64,000 nucleotides of DNA from Pseudomonas putida (GTDB lineage: Bacteria > Pseudomonadota > Gammaproteobacteria > Pseudomonadales > Pseudomonadaceae). Within the stretch, counting starts at the first letter, position 1; every line of letters begins with the position of its first letter. Location: NCBI RefSeq assembly GCF_001976065.1, contig NZ_MNAH01000002.1, positions 174,847 through 238,846 of the forward strand, in the 5' to 3' direction. Below the pieces are notes generated by a model that did no database searches, was not told where the DNA came from, and was given only the letters and a program-made list of their open reading frames with translations. Shown piece after piece: positions 8,714 to 18,344 of the stretch. The translations under genes were made by a program, and so were the position numbers.

Positions 8714-10291
8714 TTATGCCTGCCCCACATGTGCCGCCGCCAACAGCTCCTTGGTGTACGGATGCTGCGGCGAATCGAACACATCGTGGCTGGCGCCGCT
8801 TTCGACCACCTTGCCGTCCTTGATCACGATCATGTCGTGGGCCAGGGCGCGCACCACCGCCAGGTCATGGCTGATGAACAGGTACGTCAACCCGTGCTTT
8901 TCCTGAAGTTGACGCAGCAGGGCGACCACCTGCTTTTGCACGGTACGGTCCAGCGCCGAGGTCGGTTCGTCCAGGAGTATCAGCGCCGGTTTCAACACCA
9001 GCGCCCGGGCGATGGCGATGCGCTGGCGCTGGCCACCGGAGAACTCATGGGGGTAGCGATGTCGGCTTTGCGGGTCGATCCCGACTTCCTGCAGCGCCCG
9101 GATCACTTCGGCGTTGCATTGCTCTGTGCTCAACTGGCTATGCACTTCCAGGCCTTCGCTGATGATCTGCGCCACGGACATGCGCGGGCTGAGGCTGCCG
9201 AACGGGTCCTGGAACACCACCTGCATTTTCTTGCGCCACGGCCGCAGTTGCTTTTGCGTCAGGCCATCGAGCGCCTGGCCCTGGAAGCGGATACCCCCTT
9301 CGGAGTCCAGCAGGCGCAGGATCGCCTGGCCGAGCGTGGACTTGCCGGAACCCGATTCGCCAACGATGCCCAGGGTCTTGCCGCGTTGAATATTCAGGCT
9401 GATGCCATCCACGGCCTTGAGATAGGTCTTGCGCTGGAACAGTCCGCCACCGATGGCAAACTGCACCCGCAGATTGTCCACCTCGAGCACGTTTTCGCGT
9501 TCGTCCCGGGACAGGGCTTCACCTTCCGGCTCGGCGTTCAGCAGCACACAGCTGTAGGGGTGCCTGGGGGCGGTGAAGATGATTTCGCAGCTAGCCTGCT
9601 CGACTATTTCCCCGGCTTTCATCACGCAGACGCGCTGGGCAATGCTGCGCACCAGATTGAGGTCATGGCTGATCAGCAGCAGGGACATGCCCAGTCGCTG
9701 TTGCAGCGACTTGAGCAGCAGCAGGATCTTGCGTTGCACCGTCACGTCCAGCGCGGTGGTCGGTTCGTCGGCGATCAACAAATCCGGCTCGCAGGCCAGG
9801 GCCATGGCGATCATTACCCGCTGGCGCTGGCCACCGGATAACTGGTGGGGATAGGCCTTGAGCCGCTCCTTGGGTTTCTGGATGCCCACCAGATGCAGCA
9901 ACTCGAGAATTCGCGCCTGCGCCGCTTTGCCGGCCATGCCCTTGTGCACCAGCAAGGTTTCGCCAATCTGCTTCTCGATACTGTGCAACGGGTTCAGGGA
10001 GGTCATCGGCTCCTGGAAGATCATCGCGATGCGATTGCCCCGCAGTTCACGTAATTTGCGCGCATCGGCGCCCACCAGTTCCTGGCCGCGATAACGGATG
10101 CTGCCGGTCGTTTCGGTGCCGCATTCGGGCAGCAGTTGCAGGATCGAGTGGGCGGTCACCGACTTGCCCGACCCCGACTCGCCGACCAGCGCCAGGCATT
10201 CGCCCGGGCGGATGTCCAGGCTCAGATTGCGTACCACGGTCTGGCCACTGAAGGCCACGCTGAGGTCACGGATTTCGATCAGATTGCTCAT
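8714..10291 (-). CDS. yejF: Peptide ABC transporter ATP-binding protein, YejF type (two fused ATPase domains)
   Basis: 525 residues with two complete ABC ATPases. Each carries Walker A GESGSGKS (first near residue 37, second near 315), signature LSGGQRQR or FSGGQRQR, and Walker B LLIADEPT or LILLDEPT. The double-headed layout is that of YejF, which powers oligopeptide and microcin C uptake. The chosen ATG at 10291 gives [18 protein letters not shown] at 10309 overlapping the yejE stop (GTGA) is an alternative six codons longer. It is the last gene of yejABEF. Confidence 0.93.
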   Translation of the reverse strand: MSNLIEIRDLSVAFSGQTVVRNLSLDIRPGECLALVGESGSGKSVTAHSILQLLPECGTETTGSIRYRGQELVGADARKLRELRGNRIAMIFQEPMTSLNPLHSIEKQIGETLLVHKGMAGKAAQARILELLHLVGIQKPKERLKAYPHQLSGGQRQRVMIAMALACEPDLLIADEPTTALDVTVQRKILLLLKSLQQRLGMSLLLISHDLNLVRSIAQRVCVMKAGEIVEQASCEIIFTAPRHPYSCVLLNAEPEGEALSRDERENVLEVDNLRVQFAIGGGLFQRKTYLKAVDGISLNIQRGKTLGIVGESGSGKSTLGQAILRLLDSEGGIRFQGQALDGLTQKQLRPWRKKMQVVFQDPFGSLSPRMSVAQIISEGLEVHSQLSTEQCNAEVIRALQEVGIDPQSRHRYPHEFSGGQRQRIAIARALVLKPALILLDEPTSALDRTVQKQVVALLRQLQEKHGLTYLFISHDLAVVRALAHDMIVIKDGKVVESGASHDVFDSPQHPYTKELLAAAHVGQA

Positions 10292-10305
10292 ATCAACAGT
10301 CCGCT

Positions 10306-11328
10306 TCACGAACGAGGGTCAAAGGCGTCGCGCAAGGCTTCGCCGATGAACACCAACAGGGAAAGAATCAGCGCCAGGGTGAAAAACGCCGTGAGGCCCA
10401 ACCATGGCGCCTGCAGGTTCTGTTTACCCTGGCCGATCAGTTCGCCCAGGGACGCACTGCCCGCCGGCATGCCAAAGCCGAGGAAATCCAGCGCGGTGAG
10501 GGTCGAGATGGCCCCGGTCAGAATGAACGGCAGGTAGCTCAAGGTCGCGTTCATGGCGTTGGGCAGGATGTGTCGTACGATCACTTTGCGATCGCTCAGG
10601 CCCAGCGCACGGGCCGCCTTGACGTATTCCAGATTGCGCCCGCGCAGGAATTCGGCACGCACCACGTCCACCAGCGCCAGCCAGGAGAACAGCGCCATGA
10701 TCCCCAGCAACCACCAGAAATTCGGCTCGACGAACCCCGAGAGGATGATCAGCAGGTACAGCACCGGCAACCCGGACCAGACCTCCAGCAGCCGCTGGCC
10801 GAGCAAGTCGACCCAGCCCCCGTAATAGCCCTGCAGGGCGCCTGCGGCGATGCCGATCAACGCGCTGACGAAGGTCAGCATCAAGGCAAACAGGATCGAC
10901 ACCCGGGAACCGAAAATCACCCGCGCCAACACATCGCGCGCCTGGTCGTCGGTGCCCAGCCAGTTGACGTTCGAAGGCGGGCTGGGGGCTGGCTTGTTCA
11001 GGTCATAGTTCGGCGTGTCGTCGCTGAAGGGGATCGGCGGGAACAGCAGCCAGCCCCCGTCCTTCTTGATCAGGTTCTGCACATAATCGCTGCGGTAATC
11101 GGCCTGGAAGGGCAGTTGTCCGCCAAATTCCTGCTCGGTGTAACGCTTGAGCGCCGGGAAGTACAACGAACCCTGATAGCTGACGACCAGCGGTTTGTCA
11201 TTGGCGATCAGTTCGCCGCCCAGGGTCAGCAGGAATAACCCGACAAACAACCACAACGACCACCAGCCGCGGCGGTTTTTCTTGAATCGCTCGAAGCGGC
11301 GTCGGCCCAACGGCGAAAGCTTCAACAT
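10306..11328 (-). CDS. yejE: Peptide ABC transporter permease, YejE type
   Basis: 340 residues with an N-terminal membrane anchor (WWSLWLFVGLFLLTLGGELI), a long periplasmic stretch, and then a five-helix BPD_transp_1 permease domain. The EAA-type loop is AARALGLSDRKVIVRHILPN near 250. GAGGAA lies seven bases before ATG 11328, whose A is also the last base of the yejB stop (TGATG), so translation is coupled. It is the inner-membrane partner of YejB. Confidence 0.94.
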   Translation of the reverse strand: MLKLSPLGRRRFERFKKNRRGWWSLWLFVGLFLLTLGGELIANDKPLVVSYQGSLYFPALKRYTEQEFGGQLPFQADYRSDYVQNLIKKDGGWLLFPPIPFSDDTPNYDLNKPAPSPPSNVNWLGTDDQARDVLARVIFGSRVSILFALMLTFVSALIGIAAGALQGYYGGWVDLLGQRLLEVWSGLPVLYLLIILSGFVEPNFWWLLGIMALFSWLALVDVVRAEFLRGRNLEYVKAARALGLSDRKVIVRHILPNAMNATLSYLPFILTGAISTLTALDFLGFGMPAGSASLGELIGQGKQNLQAPWLGLTAFFTLALILSLLVFIGEALRDAFDPRS

Positions 11329-12386
11329 CAGGCGTTCCTCGCGGCGAAGTCGATCCGCGGATCGACCAGGGTGTAGCACAGGTCACCGACGAGTTTGATC
11401 AGCAGGCCGAACAGCGTGAAGATGAACAGCGAACCGAACACCACCGGGTAGTCCCGTGACACGGCCGCTTCGTAGCTCATGCGACCTAGGCCATCAAGGG
11501 AGAAGATCACCTCGATCAACAGGGAACCTGCAAAAAACACGCTAATGAAAGCCTGGGGAATTCCCGACACCACCAGTAACATCGCGTTGCGGAAAACATG
11601 GCCGTACAGCACCCGGCGTTCGCTCAAGCCCTTGGCGCGGGCGGTGACTACGTATTGACGGGTGATTTCATTGAGGAACGAGTTCTTGGTCAGGATGGTC
11701 AGGGTCGCGAAACCACCAATCACCAGCGCAGTCACCGGCAGTACCAGGTGCCAGAAATAATCCGCGACCTTGCCCAGGGTCGACAACGATTCGAAATTGT
11801 CCGAGACCAGCCCGCGTACCGGGAACCAGTTCAGCGAGGTGCCGCCGGCGAACACCACGATCAGGAACATGGCGAACAGGAAGGCCGGCATGGCGTAGCC
11901 GATGATGATCGCGGTGCTGCTCCAGACATCGAAGTGGCTACCGTGGTGTACGGCCTTGCGGATCCCCAGGGGAATCGACACCAGGTAGGTGATCAGCGTC
12001 GCCCAGAGCCCGAGGGAAATGGTGACCGGCATTTTTTCCAGGATCAGGTCGGTGACGGTGGCGCCGCGAAAGAAGCTTTTGCCGAAGTCCAGGCGTGCAT
12101 AACTGGTGAGCATCAGCCACAGGCGTTCTGGTGCGGGCTTGTCGAAGCCGTATTGCTTTTCGATGTCCTTGATCAACTGCGGATCGAGGCCGCGACTGGC
12201 CCGGGAGTGGCCCATGATCTCGCTCGTGCCACCTGCGACGCTGCTCGCGCCGATGCCCTGCAGGTGCGCGATGGCCTGTTCCACCGGACCGCCCGGTGCG
12301 GCCTGGACGATGACGAAGTTGACCAAGAGAATGATCACCAGGGTCGGGATGATCAGCAGCAGGCGCCGCACGATATAAGCCCACAT
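11328..12386 (-). CDS. yejB: Peptide ABC transporter permease, YejB type
   Basis: 352 residues starting [20 protein letters not shown], the usual start of DppB/OppB/YejB permeases. It has about six membrane segments and the cytoplasmic coupling motif [21 protein letters not shown] strong GGAGGACC precedes the ATG, which shares one base with the yejA stop (TGATG). Confidence 0.95.
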   Translation of the reverse strand: MWAYIVRRLLLIIPTLVIILLVNFVIVQAAPGGPVEQAIAHLQGIGASSVAGGTSEIMGHSRASRGLDPQLIKDIEKQYGFDKPAPERLWLMLTSYARLDFGKSFFRGATVTDLILEKMPVTISLGLWATLITYLVSIPLGIRKAVHHGSHFDVWSSTAIIIGYAMPAFLFAMFLIVVFAGGTSLNWFPVRGLVSDNFESLSTLGKVADYFWHLVLPVTALVIGGFATLTILTKNSFLNEITRQYVVTARAKGLSERRVLYGHVFRNAMLLVVSGIPQAFISVFFAGSLLIEVIFSLDGLGRMSYEAAVSRDYPVVFGSLFIFTLFGLLIKLVGDLCYTLVDPRIDFAARNA

Positions 12387-14254
12387 CAATGGGGTCCTCC
12401 GGGGCTGCCGCGACGGATCCGCTCGGCGGTCATTTGCTGGTTGGTCAACGGCGTGGTGCTCATTTCCCACCAGCTCTCGATGGCTTCGTCATTGCTCGCC
12501 TGCACGTTCGGTATGCCGAAGCGATTCCACCACACGGTGGAGCTGCCTGGCGGGTAATAGTTGGGAATCCAGTAATAGTTCCATTGCAACACCCGGTCGA
12601 GCGCATGGGCATAGTGCAACATGTCGGCCTGGGTGTTGGCGCGGATCAGGCCGTTGATCAGGGTGTCCACCGCCGGGTTCTTCAAGACCATGTAGTTGTT
12701 CGCCCCGGGATCGGTGGCCGAGACCGAACCGAAGTAGTTGATCAATTCGCCGCCGGGAGAGGTGGTGACCGGATAGCCGGTGACAATCATGTCGTAGTCG
12801 CGGCTCATCAGGCGATTGACGTATTGGGACGAGTCGATCCGTCGGATGTTCAGGTCGATGCCGATCTGTTTCAGGGTGCGCTTGTAAGGCAGGAGCAGGC
12901 GGTCCATACCGTTCTGGCTGACCAGGAAGGTGAAGCTCAGTGGCTCGCCGTCAGCGTTGACCAGTTGATCGCCCCGGGGTTTCCAGCCGGCCTGTTCCAG
13001 CAGGTCCAGGGCTTGCAGCTGCTTGTCACGGATCAGTCCGCTGCCATCGGTTTTCGGCGCTTCGAACACTTTACTGAAGACTTCCTCGGGAACCTGTCCA
13101 CGCAAGGGTTCGAGGATCGCCAGTTCACCGGCGTCAGGCAGTTGCCGGGCGGCCAGGTCGGTATTGGAAAAGAAGCTCTGCTGGCGGATGTACAGGTTGC
13201 GCATCATCTGCCGGTTACTCCATTCGAAGTCCCACAGCATCGCCAGCGCCTGCCGCACCCGGCGGTCCTGGAACATCGGCTTTTGCAGGTTGAACACGAA
13301 GCCCTGGGCCGACTGTGGCGCTTCGGTAGCCAGGTGGGCCTTTTGCAGGCGGCCGTCGCTCAGGGCCGGGCTGTCGTAGCCGATGGAGTAGCCGGTGGCC
13401 GAGAACTCGCGGTTGTAGTCATAGGCGCCGCCGCGCAATACCTGGCGCGCGACATCGGTATCGCCGAAGTACTCGATGCTGAAATGGTCGAAGTTGTACA
13501 GGCCGCGGCTGACCGGCAGGTCCTTGCCCCACCAGTCGGGGTTGCGCTCGAAGGTGATGCTGCGCCCCGAATCGACCTTGCCGACCTTGTACGGTCCGCT
13601 GCCCAGGGGCGGCTCGTAGCCGCCGCCATCGGCAAAGTCACGGGTCTTCCACCAGTGTTCGGGAAGCACCGGCAAGGTAGCGATGTCCAGCGGCAGGGTG
13701 CGATTTTCGTTGTTCTTGAAGTCGAAGCGCACGGTCAACGGCGATTCGATTTCCACCCCCTTGACGTCGGCGAACTGCGTGCGATAACGCAGGCTGCCCT
13801 GGGTCATCAACAGATCGAAGGTGTAGCGCACGTCCCCGGCGGTGATCGGCTTGCCATCGGCAAAATGCGCCTTGGGGTTGAGGTAGAAGCGCAGGGACAG
13901 GCCATCGTCGGAGCGCTCCATTTTCTGCGCCACCAGGCCGTAGACGGTGTAGGGTTCGTCCAGCGAGCGCTGCGCCAGCGGGGAGTAGAGCAAGCCATCG
14001 ATCTGCGTCACGCCGATGCCCTTGTCTATATAGGGCAGGATGTGATCGAAATGCCCGATCTCGATCGCCGAGCGCCGCATCGTCCCGCCCTTGGGGGCCT
14101 GCGGGTTGGTGTAGGCAAAATGACTGAAGCCGGCGGGGTACCTGGCGGGCTCGCCGTACACGGTCAATGCATGTTGCGGGGCGGCATTCACACCGGCGGC
14201 GCCCAGGAGCAGGGCCACGGCAGTGAACAATAAGGTCGGGAAAGCCAGTCGCAT
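12386..14254 (-). CDS. yejA: Periplasmic peptide-binding protein, YejA type
   Basis: 622 residues, an SBP family 5 solute receptor. The start [20 protein letters not shown] is a signal peptide, cleaved after VNAAPQ. Family blocks include [34 protein letters not shown] and the ligand-lobe segment [13 protein letters not shown]. In E. coli and Salmonella YejA delivers peptides to YejBEF. The start at 14254 is preferred over 14377 because it begins exactly at the signal peptide. It is the first gene of the four-gene operon, each step overlapping or closely abutting the next. Confidence 0.94.
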   Translation of the reverse strand: MRLAFPTLLFTAVALLLGAAGVNAAPQHALTVYGEPARYPAGFSHFAYTNPQAPKGGTMRRSAIEIGHFDHILPYIDKGIGVTQIDGLLYSPLAQRSLDEPYTVYGLVAQKMERSDDGLSLRFYLNPKAHFADGKPITAGDVRYTFDLLMTQGSLRYRTQFADVKGVEIESPLTVRFDFKNNENRTLPLDIATLPVLPEHWWKTRDFADGGGYEPPLGSGPYKVGKVDSGRSITFERNPDWWGKDLPVSRGLYNFDHFSIEYFGDTDVARQVLRGGAYDYNREFSATGYSIGYDSPALSDGRLQKAHLATEAPQSAQGFVFNLQKPMFQDRRVRQALAMLWDFEWSNRQMMRNLYIRQQSFFSNTDLAARQLPDAGELAILEPLRGQVPEEVFSKVFEAPKTDGSGLIRDKQLQALDLLEQAGWKPRGDQLVNADGEPLSFTFLVSQNGMDRLLLPYKRTLKQIGIDLNIRRIDSSQYVNRLMSRDYDMIVTGYPVTTSPGGELINYFGSVSATDPGANNYMVLKNPAVDTLINGLIRANTQADMLHYAHALDRVLQWNYYWIPNYYPPGSSTVWWNRFGIPNVQASNDEAIESWWEMSTTPLTNQQMTAERIRRGSPGGPH

Positions 14255-14341
14255 TGTCAGCCTTAGAGCCGGGTGGTCGTTAAGCACAATTTGTACGCTA
14301 GCGGCGCGTCCCTCGCCAGCCGTAATACGTATCTGAAACGC

Positions 14342-14365
14342 GACGGCCCACCAGGAGGCGGGCCG
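14342..14365 (-). terminator. Hairpin between the ppiC-like gene and yejA
   Basis: Arms ACGGCCC and GGGCCGT (14342-14348 with 14359-14365) form a GC-rich stem after the isomerase gene on the - strand. The trailing T-run is weak (CGCGTTTC), so termination is probable rather than certain. Confidence 0.45.
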
Positions 14366-14388
14366 TTGCACAGTCAAACCAGGGGTTA

Positions 14389-14670
14389 TCAGTCCTGGCG
14401 GCTGGTCACTTCCAGCAGGTGGTAGCCGAACTGGGTCTTGACCGGACCTTGCACCACGTTGATCGGTGCGCTGAAGACCACGGTATCGAATTCCTTGACC
14501 ATCTGGCCCGGGCCGAACGAGCCCAGGTCACCGCCCTGGCGGCTGGAAGGGCAGGTGGAGTTGGCTTTGGCGATTTCGGCGAAGTCTGCACCCGCTTCGA
14601 TTTGGGCCTTCAGTTCGTTGCATTTGTCTTCGCTGGAAACAAGGATGTGACGGGCAGTGGCTTTGGCCAT
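14389..14670 (-). CDS. PpiC-type (parvulin) peptidyl-prolyl cis-trans isomerase
   Basis: 93 residues consisting of one rotamase domain with no signal peptide, so it is cytoplasmic like E. coli PpiC (93 residues). It has the parvulin landmarks ARHILVSSEDKC, CPSSRQGGDLGSFGPGQMV, FDTVVFS and TQFGYHLLEV. GGAGAG lies upstream of the ATG at 14670. It probably assists folding of proline-containing proteins. It is followed by the yejABEF operon but separated by a hairpin. Confidence 0.95.
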   Translation of the reverse strand: MAKATARHILVSSEDKCNELKAQIEAGADFAEIAKANSTCPSSRQGGDLGSFGPGQMVKEFDTVVFSAPINVVQGPVKTQFGYHLLEVTSRQD

Positions 14671-14776
14671 GGGGAAACTCTCCATTCAATGTTCGGTAAA
14701 GTGCTGAGCCTACCGGATTCAGTGGGCTATTTCTCCTCAAAGTTCCGTTGCCAGCGCTCTGGACGGCGGGCCTGGA

Positions 14777-15658
14777 TCAAAGCCCGGCTTTTTTCAGGCG
14801 CGCGGCGTGTTGCACATAAAGATCGACCGGGTCGAGTCGCCTTGCATTTTGACCGCTTGCGGGGCCAAGCGTGCCCAGATGGTCCAGCGGATAATCCGAG
14901 CGGATGACAGTGCCCAGGTGGGAGCTGTAGCGGCCGACCACGCCGTCGTTCTGCAAGGGCTCGGTGGTGAAATAACGCGAAAGCGCCCGCAGCAGGCCTT
15001 GGGACGGATCAACGGCGTCCAGTTCGTCATTCTGTCGCTTTCCCTGCAGGATGCCACTCCAGGAATAGTAGCGGATACCGTTGACCTGTTCGCGGCCCTT
15101 GCCACCCCAGATCTGCGGTAACCCCTGGGGGTACTTCTGGTTGAACGCGCCCACGCCTTGCGTGGTCAGGGCGTTCAGTGCAGCGATGGCATTGTGCGGT
15201 ATCCGGCGCTTGCCACTGAACACCGACAGCAGGTCGGCAAACAGGGTGGCAACCGTTTCGGCCACCCTTTCCGGCAGGTCGCCGGGAGTCAACGCCTTGC
15301 GCAGCAAGTCAGCCAGTTCCGAGCCGTGGTTCGGACCGCTGACGGACGTCACCGAGGCCACCTTGCCTGGCGCAGTCGCGGCGGCATAACGTGCGGCCAG
15401 CGCGCCTTGGCTGTGACCGATCAGATTGACCTTGTTGGCGCCGGTCCCCTCGAGCACTCGCTGGATCTGCGCCAGTAGCTGATCGCCGCGTTCTTCGTTG
15501 CTATGGGTGACAGACAGATGCGGGATGAACACGCTCGCGCCAGCACATCGCAGGGCCTGCTTGACCTCGTGGAAGAGGTGTACGCTGCCGATTCGCTCGA
15601 AGCCGAAAAGCCCGTGCACCAGCAGGATCGGATAATGAGTCTGTGCATTCCGTTGCAT
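14777..15658 (-). CDS. Triacylglycerol lipase, family I.1-like, without signal peptide
   Basis: 293 residues, an alpha/beta hydrolase. HGLFGFERIG forms the oxyanion strand near residue 17, the nucleophile elbow is GHSQG near 82, and SVSGPNHGSELAD follows. The C-terminal half contains the catalytic Asp and His (near NDGVVGRYSSHLG). No signal peptide is visible, as reported for the 293-residue P. fragi-type lipases, so the export route is unclear. AAGGA lies six bases before ATG 15658. A TTG two codons earlier is unlikely. No lipase-specific foldase (lif) gene is adjacent. Confidence 0.9.
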   Translation of the reverse strand: MQRNAQTHYPILLVHGLFGFERIGSVHLFHEVKQALRCAGASVFIPHLSVTHSNEERGDQLLAQIQRVLEGTGANKVNLIGHSQGALAARYAAATAPGKVASVTSVSGPNHGSELADLLRKALTPGDLPERVAETVATLFADLLSVFSGKRRIPHNAIAALNALTTQGVGAFNQKYPQGLPQIWGGKGREQVNGIRYYSWSGILQGKRQNDELDAVDPSQGLLRALSRYFTTEPLQNDGVVGRYSSHLGTVIRSDYPLDHLGTLGPASGQNARRLDPVDLYVQHAARLKKAGL

Positions 15659-15933
15659 GTTCAATCCTTTTTCCAGGGTTCAAGAAAGTGACTTCGACTT
15701 CACTCTAATGACTCCGGCGCCAGAACGATGCATGAAATGGCCGCTGTGGCCCGGGGAAAACGGCATAGGCAGAGTACGAATGATCGGAAGTGGCTGCGGC
15801 CTTGGTCGTATGCTTCGTAGATCTTGTGCGCGGGGCTTGCGGGTGCGTGGGCAAAGGCCTGCTTCCGTCAGGTCATTTTCTCCCGCTGGTCGCCAACCCG
15901 CCTGTGGACCAGGACGGGTTGGCTCAGGCCTTG
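15659..15933. other. Intergenic region without a recognised gene
   Basis: 275 bases between the lipase start and the end of the DAHP synthase gene. The only structure noted is a 9-bp inverted repeat, GCCAACCCG (15892-15900) with CGGGTTGGC (15915-15923), just downstream of the DAHP synthase stop and without a T-run. Confidence 0.5.
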
Positions 15934-17010
15934 TCAGGCGCTTGCCTGTGCCCGCAGCCGATCCGCCGCCTGGCGCAACAGCTGTTCGGTCGCGCTCCAG
16001 CCCAGGCAGCCGTCGGTGACCGATACCCCGTACTGCAGCGACGGGCCCAGGGCCTGGCAGCCCTCGAACAAATGACTTTCGATCATCATGCCGATCAGCG
16101 AGCGATCGCCCTGCAGGCGTTGTTCCAGCACGTCGTTGAACACCGCGGGCTGGCGCAGTGGATCTTTGCTGCTGTTGGCGTGGCTGCAGTCGACCATGAT
16201 CCGGGCCGGGATCTTCAGTCGGGTCAAGTCACCGTGCACGCGGGCTACGCTGGCGCGATCGAAGTTCGGACCGTGATGACCGCCGCGCAGCACCAGATGG
16301 GTGTCGGCATTGCCCGGGGTCTGGATGATCGCGGGATGGCCCTGGCTGTCGACACCGAAATGGCGATGTGGATGGGCGGCCGAGCGCATCGCGTCACAGG
16401 CCACGCCAACACCGCCGTCGGTGCCGTTCTTGAAGCCTACCGGCATGCCCAGGCCGCTGGCCATCTCGCGATGAATCTGCGACTCGGTGGTACGGGCGCC
16501 AATGGCCACCCAGCTCAGCAGGTCATCGAAGTACCCGGCGGCCATGGGTTGCAGCAGTTCAGTTGCCACCGGCAGGCCGAGCATGAGTATTTCACGCATC
16601 AGTTCGCGGGACAGGGTCAGGCCGCCGGCCATGTCGTCGCTGCCATCAAGGTGCGGATCGTAAGCCAGGCCTTTCCAGCCAACCGTGGTTCGAGGTTTTT
16701 CGACGTAGGCGCGCATCACCAGGAGCAACTGGTCGCTGACGTCGGCGCTCAGGCGGGCCAGGTTGTCAGCGTATTCGAGGGCTGATTGCGGGTCGTGGAT
16801 GGAGCAGGGGCCGACGATGACCAGCAGACGGGAGTCTTCACCGTCGAGGATCGCGCGAACCGCCTGGCGGTGAGCGGCGATCTGCCGGGTCAGGGCATTG
16901 CTGAGGGGCAATTGCTGTTTGAGCTGCAACGAACTTGGAAGGCGCAGGGTCAGCGCTTCGTTGGCCGGGGTGAAGGTCGACAGTGGCAGAGCAGAGACGG
17001 ACGAGTTCAT
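15934..17010 (-). CDS. 3-Deoxy-7-phosphoheptulonate (DAHP) synthase, class I
   Basis: 358 residues, first enzyme of the shikimate pathway (phosphoenolpyruvate plus erythrose 4-phosphate). Conserved blocks include VIVGPCSIHDP (60s), RAYVEKPRTTVGWKGL (100s), ARTTESQIHREMASGL, GFKNGTDG, LRGG and MVDCSHANS, all as in AroF/G/H enzymes. AGGAAG precedes the ATG at 17010. Which aromatic amino acid inhibits the enzyme cannot be read from sequence alone. Two aromatic-rich short reading frames and a strong terminator-like hairpin lie in the 460 bases upstream, suggesting transcription attenuation. Confidence 0.95.
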   Translation of the reverse strand: MNSSVSALPLSTFTPANEALTLRLPSSLQLKQQLPLSNALTRQIAAHRQAVRAILDGEDSRLLVIVGPCSIHDPQSALEYADNLARLSADVSDQLLLVMRAYVEKPRTTVGWKGLAYDPHLDGSDDMAGGLTLSRELMREILMLGLPVATELLQPMAAGYFDDLLSWVAIGARTTESQIHREMASGLGMPVGFKNGTDGGVGVACDAMRSAAHPHRHFGVDSQGHPAIIQTPGNADTHLVLRGGHHGPNFDRASVARVHGDLTRLKIPARIMVDCSHANSSKDPLRQPAVFNDVLEQRLQGDRSLIGMMIESHLFEGCQALGPSLQYGVSVTDGCLGWSATEQLLRQAADRLRAQASA

Positions 17011-17058
17011 GTTCAGGCTTCCTGGGCTGGCGGCGGGTTCATTCCCGCGCGCGCGGCC

Positions 17059-17211
17059 CTACTGGGGTGTTCGACAATTGGCCGGATTGGCTGCGTGTGT
17101 GTGCTTGCCACCTGTGGGTGACCGATCGGAGGCGGCAGGCTGTCCCGAGCGGAGGGTGGTAAATCGCCAGGCGGTAAAACTGTCGTAGCGGTAATAAGTG
17201 GCGTAGTTCAT
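17059..17211 (-). CDS. Aromatic-rich 50-residue small ORF ahead of the DAHP synthase gene
   Basis: It starts MNYATYYRYDSFTAWRF, so seven of the first 17 residues are Tyr, Phe or Trp; the rest is polar and low in aromatics. The ATG at 17211 has AGAGGA eight bases upstream, a convincing ribosome site. It lies downstream of the terminator-like hairpin (17256-17296) and 48 bases before the DAHP synthase start. Aromatic codons packed at the N-terminus suggest a translated sensing element, perhaps a second leader peptide, rather than a stable enzyme. Its function is not known to me. Confidence 0.6.
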   Translation of the reverse strand: MNYATYYRYDSFTAWRFTTLRSGQPAASDRSPTGGKHTHAANPANCRTPQ

Positions 17212-17255
17212 TTGTAAAATCCTCTTGATGGCGGTGTGTCGCTAAATGTGCTGGC

Positions 17256-17296
17256 CAAAAAAACAAAACCCCCGGTCGGGGAGCCGACCGGGGGTT
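17256..17296 (-). terminator. Strong intrinsic terminator / candidate attenuator before the DAHP synthase gene
   Basis: A perfect 13-bp stem (17267-17279 with 17284-17296, arms AACCCCCGGTCGG and CCGACCGGGGGTT, 4-base loop) is followed on the - strand by TTGTTTTTTT. It lies between the aromatic leader ORF (stop at 17344) and the DAHP synthase start (17010). It would stop transcription before the enzyme gene unless it is prevented from forming. Confidence 0.85.
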
Positions 17297-17310
17297 GAAA
17301 ATTCTCTGGT

Positions 17311-17373
17311 GGCGACCCGTTTGAAGTGGGCGCCGTGTGGGTATCAGGCGCGCCAGTGGCTAAACCAATACCC
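17311..17373 (-). promoter_or_regulatory. Alternative hairpins in the leader RNA
   Basis: GGGTAT (17368-17373 on the - strand) lies among the aromatic codons and can pair with ATACCC (17339-17344) at the leader stop. A second hairpin, GGCG...CGCC with inner CCC/GGG, spans 17311-17334. Such competing structures before a terminator are expected in attenuators. A clean antiterminator that invades the terminator stem was not resolved by eye. Confidence 0.45.
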
Positions 17374-17472
17374 AAAATAAAAGCTTGCCGGAGTGCACGC
17401 GTCATTCACCCGGGCAGCCGCAACCGAGCGCGGGGCGCTGGCGGTATGAAGCGGTGGGCGGGCGTTGAACAT
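17344..17472 (-). CDS. Leader peptide with Phe/Tyr/Trp codon run (candidate attenuator leader)
   Basis: 42 residues from ATG 17472, with GGAGA five to six bases upstream. The C-terminal end reads SFYFGYWFSHWRA, so codons 31-40 include three Phe, two Tyr and two Trp. The stop codon lies 47 bases before the base of a strong terminator hairpin. Clustered codons for the pathway's end products just before a terminator, with the first shikimate enzyme downstream, is the layout of trp and phe attenuators. Here all three aromatic amino acids could be sensed by ribosome stalling. The mechanism is inferred; the codons and structures are seen directly. Confidence 0.8.
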   Translation of the reverse strand: MFNARPPLHTASAPRSVAAARVNDACTPASFYFGYWFSHWRA

Positions 17473-17496
17473 GGTCTGTCTCCGATGAATGCACCG

Positions 17497-17526
17497 AGCT
17501 TACTAGAGGCCGGTACGAGGTTTCAA
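17497..17526 (-). promoter_or_regulatory. Possible sigma-70 promoter of the DAHP synthase leader
   Basis: TTGAAA (- strand, 17526-17521) and TAAGCT (17502-17497) are separated by 18 bases, 25 bases before the leader start codon. The match at -10 is poor, so this is tentative. Confidence 0.3.
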
Positions 17527-17700
17527 TCAGAAAATGCTATCGATCGTCGACGGCGTTTGCTATCGGATCGCGACCCCGATTTCGCCGAATGGCCCTGCAA
17601 GATGAATGGAAACTTTTTATATAACGCTTGGCGCTAGGTCTGACAGTTGCTTTTTGCTAAGGTGGCGGCAACCAACAAGATCATATCGCGAGGTGTCTGC

Positions 17701-18342
17701 TTGATTAGGGTGCTAGTAGTCGATGACCATGATCTCGTTCGTACAGGCATTACACGAATGCTGGCTGACATCGATGGCCTGCAAGTAGTCGGCCAGGCAG
17801 AGTCCGGGGAAGAGTCCCTGCTGAAGGCGCGTGAGTTGAAACCCGATGTGGTCTTGATGGACGTCAAGATGCCCGGCATCGGCGGTCTCGAAGCTACCCG
17901 CAAACTATTGCGCAGCCATCCCGACATCAAGGTCGTCGCGGTGACCGTGTGCGAGGAAGATCCGTTTCCCACGCGGCTGTTGCAGGCGGGTGCTGCAGGC
18001 TATCTGACCAAGGGCGCGGGATTGCCGGAAATGGTCCAGGCCATCCGCCTGGTGTTTGCCGGGCAGCGTTACATCAGCCCGCAAATTGCCCAGCAACTGG
18101 CGATCAAGTCTTTCCAGCCAACCAACGATTCGCCGTTTGACGCGCTGTCGGAGCGGGAAATCCAGATCGCCCTGATGATCGTCGGCTGCCAGAAAGTCCA
18201 GATCATTTCCGACAAGTTGTGCCTGTCGCCAAAAACCGTGAACACCTACCGATATCGCATTTTCGAGAAGCTCTCGATCAGCAGCGATGTCGAGTTGACG
18301 CTGTTGGCGGTTCGTCACGGCATGGTAGATGCCAGCCTCTGA
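17701..18342 (+). CDS. gacA: Response regulator GacA
   Basis: 213 residues, FixJ/NarL-type. The receiver domain has DDHDLVRTG and phospho-Asp 54 in [10 protein letters not shown]. The C-terminal LuxR-type helix-turn-helix is [11 protein letters not shown]...[19 protein letters not shown]. It is the output partner of the GacS kinase and drives transcription of Rsm small RNAs that control secondary metabolism. The start is TTG at 17701 (LIRVLVVDD read as MIRV), with GAGG upstream, as is usual for Pseudomonas gacA. uvrC follows two bases after the stop, the classical gacA-uvrC arrangement. Confidence 0.97.
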   Translation: MIRVLVVDDHDLVRTGITRMLADIDGLQVVGQAESGEESLLKARELKPDVVLMDVKMPGIGGLEATRKLLRSHPDIKVVAVTVCEEDPFPTRLLQAGAAGYLTKGAGLPEMVQAIRLVFAGQRYISPQIAQQLAIKSFQPTNDSPFDALSEREIQIALMIVGCQKVQIISDKLCLSPKTVNTYRYRIFEKLSISSDVELTLLAVRHGMVDASL

Positions 18343-18344
18343 AA

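Noticed and set aside
12389..14233. Long open frame on the strand opposite yejA (614 codons)
   Set aside because: High-GC third-position shadow of a well-supported gene; composition is Gly/Val/Gln rich with no family motif. Similar shadows opposite uvrC (18315-20159), gor (57538-58893), ahpF (61791-63146) and the permease (5313-6623) were dismissed for the same reason.
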